A stretch of 64,000 nucleotides of DNA from Rhododendron vialii (lineage: Eukaryota; Streptophyta; Magnoliopsida; Ericales; Ericaceae). Each line of letters starts with the position of its first letter. Positions within the stretch are counted from its first letter, which is position 1. Positions 34,401 through 46,746 of the stretch are shown here, one piece after another. Location: the NCBI RefSeq assembly GCF_030253575.1, contig NC_080568.1, positions 24,389,501 to 24,453,500 of the forward strand. The letters run 5' to 3'. The position numbers and the translations under genes were made by a program. The notes below the pieces were generated by a model, which made no database searches, was not told the origin of the DNA, and saw nothing but the letters and a program-made list of their open reading frames with translations.

Positions 34401-35876
34401 AAGTCCTTGGAAAGCTAAAAGGAAAATAAAAGGAAGTTGGAAGATGGAATTTGGGTACAGAAAACTAGAGATTATGATCATACGTATCTCACGCTCAGAT
34501 TTTTACCATGTGCTTTGACATTAAACTTGTTGAGGATCAAGAATAGAAAAAAACTTCCAACTACTCAATGAAAAGTTTCCAATTTATAGGTAATGAAACT
34601 ACAAAAATAGATAGCTTGAAAATATTGTAGTCTCTACTTCATAGCATTTGTTATTTTTGCTTAACAAATTCAAGGACCAATAGACAACAGTGAGAATATT
34701 TTAGAACAGACCTGTAACAAAGCCAGAGTGGTTCCATCCGGCAGAAACATGAGTCACAACGAAGCCCTCAAAGAACTCGACAGGCTTCGGTTGCAAAATG
34801 CTGACCATATCCCCATGACCCAGCTGACCGCAATTTCCTCTTCCCCAGGTCACCACTCTCCCCCCTGCAACACAACACTCAACCAATCCAGCGTTACTGT
34901 TCAAATTGTCACTCTACATGACCCCAGTAAGTGAGGGGAAAAAATGATTTTCCTAAATGGTATTCTATAATACTGAAAGGCAACTTCATGCACGGTCCCA
35001 GCAGAAATCAATCACTAATCTGCATCCATCAGATGCAAGACAATTGAGACTAAGAACAGCTATTATACATGCATACACCCAAAGGGCTGGCTCTAAGAAC
35101 AGCTATTCGAGCGAATCGTAGTTAAAAAAATGCGCCAAAATTATTTACTATCTTTTAACGTATGCTTTAATTATTCTTCTATGTTGTCTGCATTGAGTCA
35201 TTTCCGTGAATCAAAACTAAACAGAAATCAGCCTCAAGGGTTACTCCGGTTAGTTGGTGGGTTTGTCCCCACACAATTGATCAGGTTCTGTTCTTGGCGT
35301 CATGCCGCAAAAAAGAATTCTTGTGAATCCCCTAGTCCTCGCATGAATGACCTGCCTTTGATTAGTCGAGTTGTGTGTAAACTAGCTCACACAACCCCTG
35401 ACCGCCTAAACAAAAGAAAGAAAGAAAAAAAAAAAGTAAACAGAAATCTGATAAAATTTGTTGGTAAGTAGACGGTATAGCTCAACAAAATAACATAAAT
35501 CAGCCCAATAAACTTTTGACAAACAAAAACTTAATTTTGCATAGAGTTTCGTGTCACGAAAATTTTCTGTACGATATTATCACCGATACAACTAAAATTC
35601 TAGAGCCGCCCCTGCACAGAGAGAGAGAAGGTTAGGTTTCGTACCGGTAGTGAGAGCAATGACGTGGGCGCCGCCGCAGGAGAGGAGAGATACGGGACCA
35701 CCAACAGCACCGATGTGGAGTTGAATAGGGAGGTGTTCGTCTTGAAGTTTTCCAGTCCCTAGCTGTCCATCGGTTCCTGCTCCCCAGCTCCATACTTCTT
35801 CTTCTTCTTCTTCAATTCCAACGAGTCTTTCTTTTTCTGCCATCGTGAAAATTTCGGGTTCTCTTCTAGAGACCAT
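31430..35876 (-). CDS. RCC1-repeat beta-propeller protein
   Basis: Regulator-of-chromosome-condensation family protein; members are seven-bladed propellers that act as guanine-nucleotide exchange factors, photoreceptors (UVR8) or protein-binding platforms. Which role this one has cannot be told. Eight exons on the minus strand: 35876-35645, 34864-34712, 33203-33045, 32775-32608, 32454-32323, 32246-32160, 31786-31691 and 31608-31430. All introns are GT-AG in phase 1, giving 401 aa. The repeats read WSWGAGTDGQLGTG, VTWGRGNCGQLGHGD, FTCGDGSFGQLGHGD, YGFGSGKRGQLG, YTWGRGFSGGSD, YMLGGKHHGW and MTWGWGEHGQLGLGS, alternating with CG.xH or W.HS motifs. One repeat per exon or exon pair. A second in-frame ATG at 35843 has a better context and may be the true start. 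Probably the counterpart of Arabidopsis At1g27060 (from memory). Confidence 0.9.
33204..34711. other. Long intron 2 of the RCC1 gene
   Basis: Non-coding, about 1.5 kb, with a GA microsatellite at 33730-33754. No internal gene or clear element ends. Confidence 0.6.
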
Positions 35877-36069
35877 CGGGCTGTAACTTACATGGGTTTG
35901 GAATGGAAGAGGTTCTTCTCCTGTGCAAGTTTTGGACCGGTGTCACAATCTATACCGCCTATTGCTGTAATCAGTACCGTCTATTGCTGTAATTAGCAGT
36001 TGGGATTTACTCAAAAACTCATTCCTCGAATAATTGACTCTTCTAGCGAAGAGTAGCATATCCAAACTA

Positions 36070-36479
36070 CTCCCTCCGTCCCTTTTTTTTTATACTCGTG
36101 TCAGTTTTCAATCGCTTATATCTTTTAATATGAATCTACTAAAATATGCAATATGAATTTTGTTTGATATTTCTCGATTATGTCTATAATATAAAATTTT
36201 CAAAATTATGAAAAACATTATAGATTGAGAGATGGCTTTGTTTGATTGGCAGTTTAGTTTAATTTAGTTTTGGTAATGAGTGGAGAGAAAAATAGGATAA
36301 TAATTGGAGAGAGATAAAGAGAGATGAGAAAGTAATAATTGAAAAAATAGGGTAATGATTGGAGAAAGAAGTAGGATAATAATTGAAAAACAAAACTAAA
36401 ATAGCAAACGAACACTACCTAAGCGTTTAAAGAACGACACGAATAACGAAAATAGACAACCAAAATAGGACGGAATGAG
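36070..36479. mobile_element. Stowaway-type MITE with nested small MITE
   Basis: Ends CTCCCTCCGTCCC and AGGACGGAATGAG are inverted, and the target duplication is TA (36068-36069, 36480-36481), the Stowaway/mariner signature. A second element (about 36236-36417, TTTGTTTGATTGGC ... GCAAACGAACA) of the family seen at 46513-46746 has inserted within it. Confidence 0.8.
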
Positions 36480-36616
36480 TACTACCAATCTACAACTATT
36501 TCAAATTTTGGATCGGAGAGGATTCGATTCCGTTTGGAATTTTAAGAGGAGAGAAAAGAAAGAAAAATAAAGTGGACAAAATTGGGAGGAAAATTTGCAA
36601 AAAAAAGAAAAACTTA

Positions 36617-37407
36617 GAGCATCCAAAGTAGAATAAGCAAAACAAAAAATTGTTAAAGTTAACAATGTTGGATCAAAAAAGTGCTCACATTGGAATAACC
36701 AAACCTAGCAACCTCTTAACAACTCATCAAATTTTGGCTCTTCAATAATCAAAGCTAGCAATATTTTGTCAATAACCAAATTTTATCTCTCAATTAAGTA
36801 TACCAACATTACATAAAAATCTTCTCTCTTCCATTTTCTCTATCTCTCTCTCAACAATGTTTTCAAAAAATAATTTTAAAAAACTGTAACTTTCAAAAAA
36901 AAAATCTGTTATTTTCAGAAACCTTTTTTTTTTTAAAAACTGTAAGTAAATAAAGTGTTTTTTTCAAAAAACGATTTTTGAAATTTCAAAACTCTTTTAT
37001 AAAAAAACTGTTTTTTACACAAAATCTATTTTTAAAAAACTGTATTTATAGTTTTTAAATTTTCAAAACTATTTGTGTAAATACAATTCTTTCAAAATTG
37101 TATTTACAGTTTTTAAGTGAACAAAGTGTGTGTTTTTTGAAAAACTGTTTTTTGTTTCGAAAAACTTTTTTTTTTTGGAATTATTTCTAACATAAACTTT
37201 TTTTTTCCCCTTCAAAAACCACTTTTTTTAAAAATATGCGTGAAATAAAGGGAAAAAGTTTGGAGGGCCTATTGGTTTTTATTATGGGCAAAAAATAACC
37301 AATGTCAGATTTGACATTGCTAACTTTAGTAACCTCTAAATGGATAATCAAAATCTGATGTGGTATGTTTTGATTATTCACATTTGCTTATTCTATTGCT
37401 AATGCTC
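36617..37407. mobile_element. Tourist-like MITE (GAGCATCC ends), about 790 bp
   Basis: Inverted termini GAGCATCCAAAGTAGAATAAG and CTTATTCTATTGCTAATGCTC, with TTA target duplications at 36614-36616 and 37408-37410. The interior is dominated by TTTTCAAAAAACTGT-like repeats in both orientations. Same end type as 8787-9069. Confidence 0.8.
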
Positions 37408-37410
37408 TTA

Positions 37411-37964
37411 GAACTACTTTATTTTATTCTCTTTCTCACCGAACCAAACAATGAATGAAAATGAAATTTAAGTTTGCTTTATTTATTTTTTCTTCTTCCT
37501 CTTTTCTGTTCGTAGTTTCGGACAAACCTTCAGGGTTCTTTTGGGTCTAAATTAATGTTTCGATATTTCGGTTCATGCGAATCTTTATTGAATTATGTTA
37601 AACTTCTTAGAGAGGCATATAAAATGAAAAAAAAAAAATTGAAAATAGCTTTCTTTGTTATTTTTAGTGTAGTCTAATATGATTTTTTTTTCTTTTGTAA
37701 TTTCAGTCCATAAAATTATACCCCTTTGATGATTCTCGCCGAGATGAATGGGTTCTGAAAATTTTGCCAAAAAAGATCACCGAATGTAAATTATAAGACG
37801 GTATTTAAGAAAAAATTAATTTAGATCAAACTCACCCTTTAAGTCTTCATGCTCCTCTTAGTTCGGAGGGCTCTTCAGCAGAACCTAGAAATGAGTATTC
37901 CCCTTTTGTTGGTTGATTTCTAGTTTATGTGAAAGAATAAAAAGTACAGAAAAAACAAGGCCGC
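37411..37964. other. Intergenic DNA without recognised feature
   Basis: AT-rich, no supported exon or element. Confidence 0.45.
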
Positions 37965-38075
37965 TGATTTTGCCACTCCCTTTTTTATTAACGCCACTCC
38001 CCTGCAAGTGTATTTTTAGTGTAAAAATACACTTGCAGGGGAGTGGCGTTAATAAAAAAGGGAGTGGGAAAATCA
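37965..38075. repeat. Near-perfect 111-bp hairpin
   Basis: Arms of about 54 bp, of which 46 bp (starting CCACTCCCTTTTTTATTAAC) are perfectly complementary to the other side, around a three-base loop. Probably a small foldback element; no target duplication seen. Confidence 0.85.
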
Positions 38076-39564
38076 CTTCTCATAAAAAAAAACAGATGAA
38101 AAATTGCTTTACTCATCACTTTCTTTCTTTTTCTCCCGATTTTCTTTCCTCATTTTCTTTGAAAAGTTATACCATACTGGAATCTTTTTCCCCTCTTTTT
38201 TAGGAGGCGTTTGATGCTTATTATGTTTTTGTTGGCTAGACGATTCATTGTTTGCGACTGGAGATCCCAATTGCTAGTCCTTGTTGTGGAAATCGCTAGT
38301 TTTTATCGCTTCAATCCGTTCGGAACCATTGACAACGCGAGAGAACAGCAATCAGCAAGCCAAAATAGTACTCCATTGATTTGCAGAGTCAGCTACGTTG
38401 GCTCCACCATTGTTCTGCGTTTAAATCTCCAATTTGTACCATGAAAAAGACAAGGGAAAATATATACATCCTATACTAGGTTAATGCCACAAATCCTTCT
38501 CAATCTTTTGCTTTTTTTAAAAAACTAATCTGGGGTCTCTTGAACTAAAAAGACTACAGTTAACACTAATCTCAGAAAATGCATCATGAGAACATACAAG
38601 TGACACAATGCAACAGTACATGTGATAAATCTGGTAAGGCTAAACATCAATTTCGAATTCGATTCAGCAAACTGGAAATCGACTAAACTTGATGACCTGA
38701 ACAGGAAACTGGTTGAACCTTCAACTGGTTTTGGACCCTTACTAGCAGTAGATGATGTTTGAATCAGTTACTTTCATTACTGTTCGCCCGCCTTACTTGA
38801 GCTCCAGTCCAGCTCAATTCTGTCCAGTTTGAGGCATTGTGGGTCCACTTTGGATCCAATATGATGATCTAGCAGCCCTAGCAAAGAAGTTCTTCCACGA
38901 CAAAAACTGGAGATGAACGAACTTGCTTATGGATGTTGCACAACAAGTATAACTCAGACACCAGTGGAAAACATTGATCTGCCAATTCACCTTCTTCACT
39001 CAAGCCAATAACAAGTAGTGAAGCAAGGAAAACTACTTGTAACTCATAGCAGGTCCAAGCCAGAGTTGTTAGGACACAACATAATGCGAACCATCATCCT
39101 GCATAACACAATCAAGAAGGAACCTAACAGCGCAACAGTTACTAACGGTTGCGACAAATCATAATTAGCCATTCGAAAACAAATCAAAATCCGCACAATT
39201 TACACAAACCAGATAAACCTAGAACCGAATGCATCCCAATACAAAATTGGGAAATTCTTTCATTACCATGGCACCACTATCCCACATAAAGAATTATAAA
39301 TTGAAACACAATGTGCAATTACACAAGGACTCAGCTCAACAAGATCAGTGTTACTCCTACTCAATATCAACACTCACAAAACCAATCAAAAGGTACAATG
39401 GAAGAAGCTAAAGCATGTTGAACATCATATAAACCAGAAAATTCCATAAATAACTTACTCTCACTAATCTCTATCAAAGTCCCAACCTTTATCGCGTCTG
39501 TAAGCCAAACACTAAGGACAACATCTATAGCACACATAACGTTGCAATCACCAGTTCTTGAAAT
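38076..39564. other. Spacer downstream of the RRM gene
   Basis: Probably includes the 3' UTR of the minus-strand RRM gene near its right side. Short open frames have no domain, splice or codon support. Confidence 0.45.
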
Positions 39565-42552
39565 CTAGAGAATATCATCATAGGCAACAATTTCTCTACC
39601 CTTGAAAGGAACATCTAATCCTGAAGCACCAGTGTTACTTCTGGGATTCACAATAGCTGATTCTAGCTTATTACCTCTCCCATGCCTTCTCAGAGGCACC
39701 TCAGCTCTCACAAGTTTTGACGACGAAAAGGACGACGAATCGGGATTATCCTCGCGTGACACTCCTTCTCTCCACTGTGAAATAGGATCTGTTGCCAACA
39801 TTACTTGTACCTGCAACAACAATCCACAATTTGGAAACCCCATCATTGATAGAAGTTTCAAAACTTTTATGAATTTCTAATGTAGAAATTTTAACCATTT
39901 TACAATGCTTACTTACATATTACTTAGAAAACACAACTTGGAAACCCCATCTTTGATAGAAGGTCCTCTGCATACAATGGCTTCTTAAGTATCTAGTTCA
40001 GTAGTCTAGTAGTATGCGGTACGAGTATGAAGACTTTATTTAATGCATCATATCTGGTAATTGACAAAGTTAGGTTGCTGGTTTGAGCACTGCAAAAATA
40101 AAATATAAACTCAAAGGTCATCTCAATATGGTGATTAGCAAACTGGGAGCGGGGTCGTGCACTGATCTGTTTTCGCTCGGGTCTTTTGGCCTTTCAGGTA
40201 TAATTCTTTCTGCATTGTTCCTTCATATCTACTGAGATATTTCTTTTGCCAATAAGAATAAAACATTTCTTCTTCCACTTCTCTTCCATTGTCTATCTTT
40301 GTTACTATTTGACAATGATAGGTAATTATTTTTCCATAGAATTTCTCAGGCACCCGGGTTTTCACTACACCTACTGGGACTCTGGGTAGTACATTTGCTA
40401 GTTGATTGCATTACTTGTTTGTACATCCCATCTCATACACTTTAGCAAGTTAATACTTGTGTGTGATTGCTACGAATTCATTTGTGTTCATGACTTCTAC
40501 GCATCTTGCGGAAGTAACAGATGCATGGAGTCATTTGAGGTCGCTGGGATTTGCGATCTTGCCAATAGTGGCTTTAAGATTCCATGGTTTCTTCGTCCCC
40601 ATTTATTATTGTTATTATTTGTGAATTAGTTGTTTAAGATCATGGTGACAAATTGACAAATTTAATGTGATTTACTAGGTGATATTTTAACTATGAATCA
40701 ATTTTGCTTAGGATTTTTGAGGAGTGTTAATGACATATCACAAATTATCGCAGTGGCATAGGTAAGGGATGTGATGAGAATTAGGACTTAGGAGGCAGTT
40801 TCATACTGTAATTCAAGGCACAACTCAAGAAATTAAGGTTAACTATCAAAATATGACGATTGGGAACTATTGAATTACACGGTAAAAATGAAAATCCAGG
40901 TTTCTTTCTTCTATGGAAGACGGCAGATTGAAATGTTAGAGGAACTTGCAGAATTTGAATTGGGTTAGTGATAATCAATATGGATGGCAGAGACTAACGG
41001 GTATATTATGCATGGCAGGATTAATTAGATGAAAAGAACTCCAAGTACTTCAGAGTCACCGCTGTCTATTTCTATGGGGTGTCTTCAAATTCAATGTTTG
41101 ATACAGTATACATAAACAAGAAGTGAACCAGATTCTCCCCCTAAAGCAAAAGCTCAGGCAATGAAGAGGTAGGCCATGTGTTCCAATAAATGTCTAAGCG
41201 AATCTAAACTTTTGTATCTTTTCTCGTCTATTTTGAACTTAGATATGACTTCACAACAAATTGTATGAACCAACAGCATTTGTACAATGATAAATTCATA
41301 TCAACATCCCTCAGAATTGGTTGCTCATCACCATAGATCAGCCCACTACTTTAAATTTCCATTAATTCTTCATAGGGATGCAATAGCAACTCCAGAAAAT
41401 GCGAATGTGTAGACAATTAAAGACTATTCAACTCTTTTGCACAAATGAGGACCTACAGCTAGTATGATTGGAGAGTCAATTTGCGTTCGAACATATTATA
41501 ATGGAAAATCGTACAATCATTGTGGTGAGCTGATTTGCTTCAAATACCACAGAAGATCTGTCCACCATTAAGGATTTTCAACCCACTTTGATTAAAATTT
41601 AAGCTGGATTTGCTTACATTGTTTTTTAGGTGTTTCATTAGAATAATTTGTGCATCATAAGCCATGATATTCCATTCAATCATATTGTAGACGAAATTAT
41701 TCAGCTTGCATAGCTCGTGCATTCTCAGAACTAGTAATATTAATTTGAGAGTTCCACTTTTCCATTGGTTAACATGTGCTTTGGGCCTTTGGCCCCATCC
41801 AAATGTCTAGCAGTCCATCATCCAACATAGAAACTAACAGTTCAAAACAAACGTAATCAACATGCAGAGAAATTAACCTCTAAATAGTAACCTAGTCTCA
41901 ATTACACAGTTTTATTAACTTGGCAGTCTATCAAGGCACCCGTAATAGAACTGTGTAATTGAGACTGGGACATTGTTGGTTAATTTCTCTAGATGTTGAT
42001 TACGTTTGGTTTGAACTGTTAGTTTCTATGTTAGATGATGGACTGCTAGACATTTGGAAAGGAGTTTCCGTCAGATATTTTTGAATACTTTTGACACAGT
42101 TATGATTATCTTATTGGGCAATTCAAATTAACTTAACAAAAAAACATTGAAAAACATGTTTGAGCTTTCCAACCAAAATTTCCACATACAACTATACAAG
42201 GCGATGGGGAGAGAGAGAGAGAGAGTACTTGTTTAGAATTGAGGGTGATGCCGAAGGAAGGGTCAAGGGAGGCGGCGACCGCAGCGTCGGCGGAGTCTTT
42301 GGAGCGGAAGGTGATGTGGGCGACGCCGCCGTGGAGCATGGTGGAGCGAGATATGTCGCCGTAGATCTGGAATCGGGACCTGATGTCTAACAGGGAGCAG
42401 TCGGGAGAGAGGCCATTCACCACCACAGTGGCGGGGGACTTGGCGGCCGGCAGGTTTTCGGCGGGGTCGGGAGGAAGAGGGCGGCGCCGTTTTGGGAGAG
42501 AGTAGGGGACGGGGCGGGAGGAGGAGGAGGGTTTGTCTCTCTTCCGACTCAT
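39565..42552 (-). CDS. Small RRM-domain RNA-binding protein
   Basis: Two exons, 42552-42229 and 39810-39565, joined in phase 0 by a GT-AG intron of about 2.4 kb, encode 189 aa. After a basic, proline-rich N-terminus (MSRKRDKPSSSSRP) comes one RNA recognition motif, about residues 41-116. Its RNP2-like strand is TVVVNGLSPDCSLLDI, its RNP1-like region GGVAHITFRSKDSADAA, and its last strand KQVQVMLATDP crosses the intron. The C-terminus has EVPLRRHGRGNKL, SAIVNPRS and ends GREIVAYDDIL, which I recall as a conserved signature of a small plant RRM family (Arabidopsis At1g27050). A nuclear RNA-related role is likely but not shown. Splicing and reading frame look intact. Confidence 0.88.
39830..39961. 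repeat. Short direct repeat at the RRM gene's 3' exon border
   Basis: TTGGAAACCCCATCATTGATAGAAG (39830 onwards) recurs as TTGGAAACCCCATCTTTGATAGAAG (39937 onwards) with one change. Both are in the intron next to exon 2. Confidence 0.7.
41799..42057. mobile_element. Foldback element in the RRM gene intron
   Basis: Arms of roughly 115 bp: CCAAATGTCTAGCAGTCC ... CAGTCTCAATTACACAG on the left returns inverted on the right with a few mismatches. Target duplication not evident. Confidence 0.8.
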
Positions 42553-42673
42553 AGTGGATTTTTTTGAAGAGAGAGAAGAGAGTGTGTAGGAACACGAAAA
42601 GCAAACGAATGAGTTTGAGATCGGGTTAGGTTACTGGACTTGAAGTCAAACTGCACGGTCAGGGGTCTGTTTA

Positions 42674-43056
42674 GGACGCTGCTACTGGTACAGCGGCTGC
42701 TGTACAGCAGCCGCGTACAGATCACTTTTGTGCCTATTTCGGATTCCATAAAGATGATCGGAGTCACTCATTTTGTTCAAAATACTTCATTTAGGGTCCC
42801 TGTTAAAAATCACATCAATCCGATATCGAGAAGGGTGTTTACGAATCATCCAACTTTGCTTCAAAATTTAGCCTAAATTTTGAAGCAAAGTTGGATGATT
42901 CGTAAATACCCTTCTAGATATCGGATTGAGGTGATTTTTTACAGGGACCCTAAACGAAGTATTTTGAACAAAATGAGTGACTCCGATCATCTTTACGGGA
43001 TCCGAGATGGACACAAAATTGATCTATACGCGACTGCTGTACCAGTAGCCTTTCTA
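42674..43056. mobile_element. 383-bp foldback element with 9-bp target duplication
   Basis: Nearly the whole element is one hairpin with arms of about 190 bp (CTACTGGTACAGC outside, CAAAATTTAG at the turn near 42876). It is flanked by identical 9-mers GTCTGTTTA at 42665-42673 and 43057-43065, the size made by Mutator-like transposases. It lies about 120 bp upstream of the RRM gene start codon. Confidence 0.88.
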
Positions 43057-43087
43057 GTCTGTTTATGATTGGCTTGGTTTTTTTGGG

Positions 43088-43973
43088 GAAAATTTCAAAA
43101 AAAACCCTGAACTTTTAAGAATCTTACAAAAAAACACTTAAACTTTAATTAATGACAAAAAGACACATAAACTTATCATTCCGTTAACAAAAAAGTCCCT
43201 GTCGTCCAATTCCGTCAATTTGTAACGGATGGAGCTAACGGAAAGCGTTAGCCTTCCTTTTTTTTTACTTTTTACTTCAAAAAATTACTTTTAACTTTTT
43301 TAAAGTAATAAATAAATATACAACAAAATTCTTTTTTTTCTTAATAATTATCAAAAATTATTTTAACCTCATTTTTTACTATTTAAAGAAATAACCCTCC
43401 TTTTTTTTACTTTCAAATTTGACCTTTCCCTCCCTCTCTCTCCCTTTTTTTTTTTCAAAAATTCGACCCCACAACCAGCCATCAAAACTGTAATGACCCG
43501 AATTTCGGGCCAAATTTTTTTTTTTCCGAATAAAATTAAATATTTTATTAAAGTATTTTTTTTGTAATTATAATTGATTTTGTTAAGTGATAGATTTAAA
43601 CCTAGACTTTCTCCCCTAGCCCTACTTCATAATCCTAAAAATCTAGGATAAGATTAGATTAGATTGTACTCTTAGATTTTATGAGATAATATAGGATTTT
43701 ATTAGATATGATAAGGATAAGATTGGATTGGATTTTATTAGATATTATAAAGGTTTTGTTAGATATTGTTAGATTATATATGATTATATAAGATTTGATT
43801 AGATTAGATTCATTAGGATTGGTTTTGGATTTTACTAGATTATATAAGATTTGATTTGGATATTATTAGATTTGATTAGATAATGGTAGATTTCTTTTGA
43901 TATGCTCAAGATACACTAAGATTTTATTAGCCTCCTATAAATAGGTCTCCCCTCCACCTACAACATCACAAAA

Positions 43974-44014
<41 letters not shown>

Positions 44015-45589
44015 GCAAGTGTAGTAGATAGAAATTAAGAGAGGGTAAATGGATTTAGTTGTATCAATTAGCTTTCCCTTTATAAATTGTAGTATTTGGC
44101 ATCATATACATAGAATGTGGTCAATAGATAGTCATAGGGCCAAGATATATGGGTCTTGATAGCAAGAGGTGATCATGAAGTTGAACGGTGGCGATTTATT
44201 TGAGGTAATCCGGGGAGTATACGATATGCTTCCTACTTTCGGAATCCTTTCTTCACTCGCATCTTTGTATTCCTTTTGATTATCTCGTGGCTTTTGTTCA
44301 ATCCTGTGGAATATTATTGAAAGTGGAATAATTGGTTTCGAATATGATGTTGTTGAATGAGTACTATAGAACTGTTTTTAATACAAGGATCGAGTGAACT
44401 CATGCACCAATAGCCTATCCAATAGCCAGAATGGGTCGAGGATGACCCGGTGAGGAAGGTATTGGGGGAGTGTCACTGATCATGTACTGAGGATGACATG
44501 GAATGAGGTCCCTTGTGATTGTTGCTTCGACTTTGTGGTCGATTATCGTTTATTGATTCCACTTATGAGCTTTGTTATTCTGTTGTATCGTATACTTCCC
44601 GGATAATTTCTTTTTCAGGTATGGAGCTAGATTAGTGGAAATTGAATCGGAGTATATAAAGATTAATTTGGAGAGGTCTTGGAAGAGTTGATAAATTTGG
44701 AGCATCTAAAAGATTATTTAGAAGGCGGCTTAAGTTTATTTTTGGTGATGTAATTTATTTATAGAGAAAATAGGGGCCTAGAAGTGTTTGAAATATAATG
44801 TATTTTGGAGTTTATTTTTAGAAAATAGCGGGGCGTTACAAAAACCCTAGCCCCAATTTTAGAATTTTGATATTACTTTTTTTGGGAGATGATTTTCACA
44901 CTTTCTTTTTTGATAACCACTCCCTTTTTGTCTTTTAGCAAAAAAAATCCATACACTTTCAAAACTATATATAAAAAAAAGAGAGTGTAGCTATCAAAAG
45001 GGGTATGTGAAAATCACTCCCCTTTTTTTAACTTTCATTTTATTTTTTATCCTCAAAAATTACTTTTAACTCTTTCTTTTTTAGTAATAAATAAATATGC
45101 AATAAAGTTTTTTTCTTACTATTTTTTTAAATTTACTTTCACCACAGTTTTTTTTAACTATTTACAAAATTGGGGCTAGAGCTTTTGGCGGTTGATTGTG
45201 GGGTTGATTGGTGGGATATGGTTGAATTTCTAAACAAAATGAGGGTTAAAGTAAAAAGGGAGGGTTAAAGTTATTTTATTAAATAGTAAAAAACGAGGTT
45301 AAAGTAAATTTTTATAAATAGTAAGAAAAAAATAACTTTATTGATTATTTATTTACTACTAAAAAAAGAAAGAGTTAAAAGTACTTTTTAGAAGTTAAAA
45401 AAAAAGGGGGAAGGTTAAAGGTTTACGCATTCCGTTAACTCCATCCGTTACAAATTGACAGAATTGCACGGCGGGGGCTTTTTTTGTTAACGAAATTGTA
45501 AGTTCAGGTATCTGTTTGTCATTAGTTAAAATTCAAGTGTTTTTTTTTATAAAATTCTTGAAAGTTCAGGAACTTTTTTAAAATTTTCT
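43088..45589. mobile_element. Long-TIR element interrupted by a solo LTR
   Basis: Left end GAAAATTTC..CCCTGAACTTT and right end AAAGTTCAGGAAC..GAAAATTTTC begin inverted repeats of several hundred bases, including TTTGTAACGGATGGAG and ATTCCGTCAATTTGT on the left. They continue towards the centre with CCCCACAACCAGCC / GGTTGATTGTGGGG. Without the inserted LTR the element is about 1.15 kb, and no transposase is present. A small hairpin is nested at about 44887-45021. Target duplication not resolved. Confidence 0.75.
43489..44840 (+). mobile_element. Solo LTR, Gypsy (Tekay-like)
   Basis: Begins TGTAATGACCCG and ends GGGGCGTTACA, with identical 5-bp flanks AAAAC (43484-43488 and 44841-44845). It has a TATA box CTATAAATAG at about 43934 followed by a GA microsatellite (43978-44010), but no internal region, so it is the product of LTR-LTR recombination. 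The ends resemble those of the Gypsy LTR at 58111 (TGTAACAACCCG ... GGAGCGTTACA), though the bodies differ. Confidence 0.88.
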
Positions 45590-46509
45590 CTTTCTTAAAA
45601 ATGGAAGTTGGCTTCGTTTTGACAATTTCCAATCCTTATCTATTTTAAGACTACAAACCTCAAAATCCAATCTCCAAATTCTTTATCCAAATCCCATTCA
45701 TTTTGGGTTTTAGCCATTTGTTTTTCCCAAATAAGAGACAACCTAAATCAAGATTCATTTTTCCAAACGACTAGTTTGAGAGAGACCTTCGCCCAAGCAA
45801 TCCAAACCCTTTTCATCTGTCACAGGAAATCCACTGGAGCTTCCTCGGAGCAATGAAAATCCTTTCGATTTGTAGCCGGAGCTTCGTTGGAGCCACTCAA
45901 ACCTTTTGATTTGTCACTGGAAATTTCGTCGGAGCAACCCAAACCTTTTTGAATTGTCGTCAGAGCTTCATTGGAGTTTGCCAGAGCTGCTGAGCTTTGC
46001 TGGAGTTTGCCGAAGCTGATCCTCTCCTCTCTCTTATTTACATATATGCCATTGGATATTTTAAAATTACCATTCAAAAACGTATATTTTCAAATTAATC
46101 AATTTTTACCATTGGAGATGCTCCTATCCAATTTGAGTTTTTATCCAAAAATTGGCTCAAATTTGGAGAAAAAAACCGGTAAGGGCAGGAGATTAGTTGT
46201 TAGTAATGGGATTGGAGACCAAGTAATGCAGGGGTGCACTACAGGCTGTAGGGCAGCGTCCCATCCATCCAAAAGTGTTTTCAATGGTCCGAATTTAAAG
46301 AAAAAAAATTCTTGGAGAAGAGTTAAACTCTTTCCTTAAAGAGTCTTTGTGGAATCCAGACCATTGATTGATGTAATAGACGATTAAGATACTGCACTAT
46401 AGCCCTGTAGTGCAGAGATGCGTTATATGGTCCTAGGATTCTTGCGCAGAAAACATAACCCGATTGGCTAGTCGATCTGACTATTCGTCCCTTGACCCGC
46501 TTATGGACT
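45590..46509. other. Spacer with imperfect GGAGC-rich repeats
   Basis: At 45816-45985 a word of about 50 bp (TTTGATTTGTCACTGGA, then TTCGTYGGAGCAACYCAAACC) recurs three to four times with changes. No coding gene found. Confidence 0.5.
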
Positions 46510-46512
46510 TTA

Positions 46513-46746
46513 TGCCTTGTTTGGATGGTGTTTTGAAAATTTTTGAGTTTAGTTTTTGAGTAATGAGTGGAAAGATAAATTAGGATAATAATTGGAGATA
46601 TGAGTAATAAGTGGCAAGAGATAGAGAGAGAAATGAGAATAATGATTGGAGAGATGAGAGATAAATGAGAGTAATGATTGAAAATAAGAACAATAAGTGT
46701 TTTTTGAGTTGAATTTTTTTTTTCAAATTCTTATCCAAACAAAGCA
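46513..46746. mobile_element. PIF/Harbinger-like MITE, TTGTTTGGAT family
   Basis: Ends TGCCTTGTTTGGAT and ATCCAAACAAAGCA, target duplication TTA on both sides (46510-46512, 46747-46749). The interior consists of GARTAATGATTGGAG-type words. Relatives at 30521-30740 and inside the Stowaway element at 36070. Confidence 0.8.

Noticed and set aside
38211..38444. 77-codon plus-strand frame between the RCC1 and RRM genes
   Set aside because: No splice partners, no recognisable domain, ordinary intergenic context.
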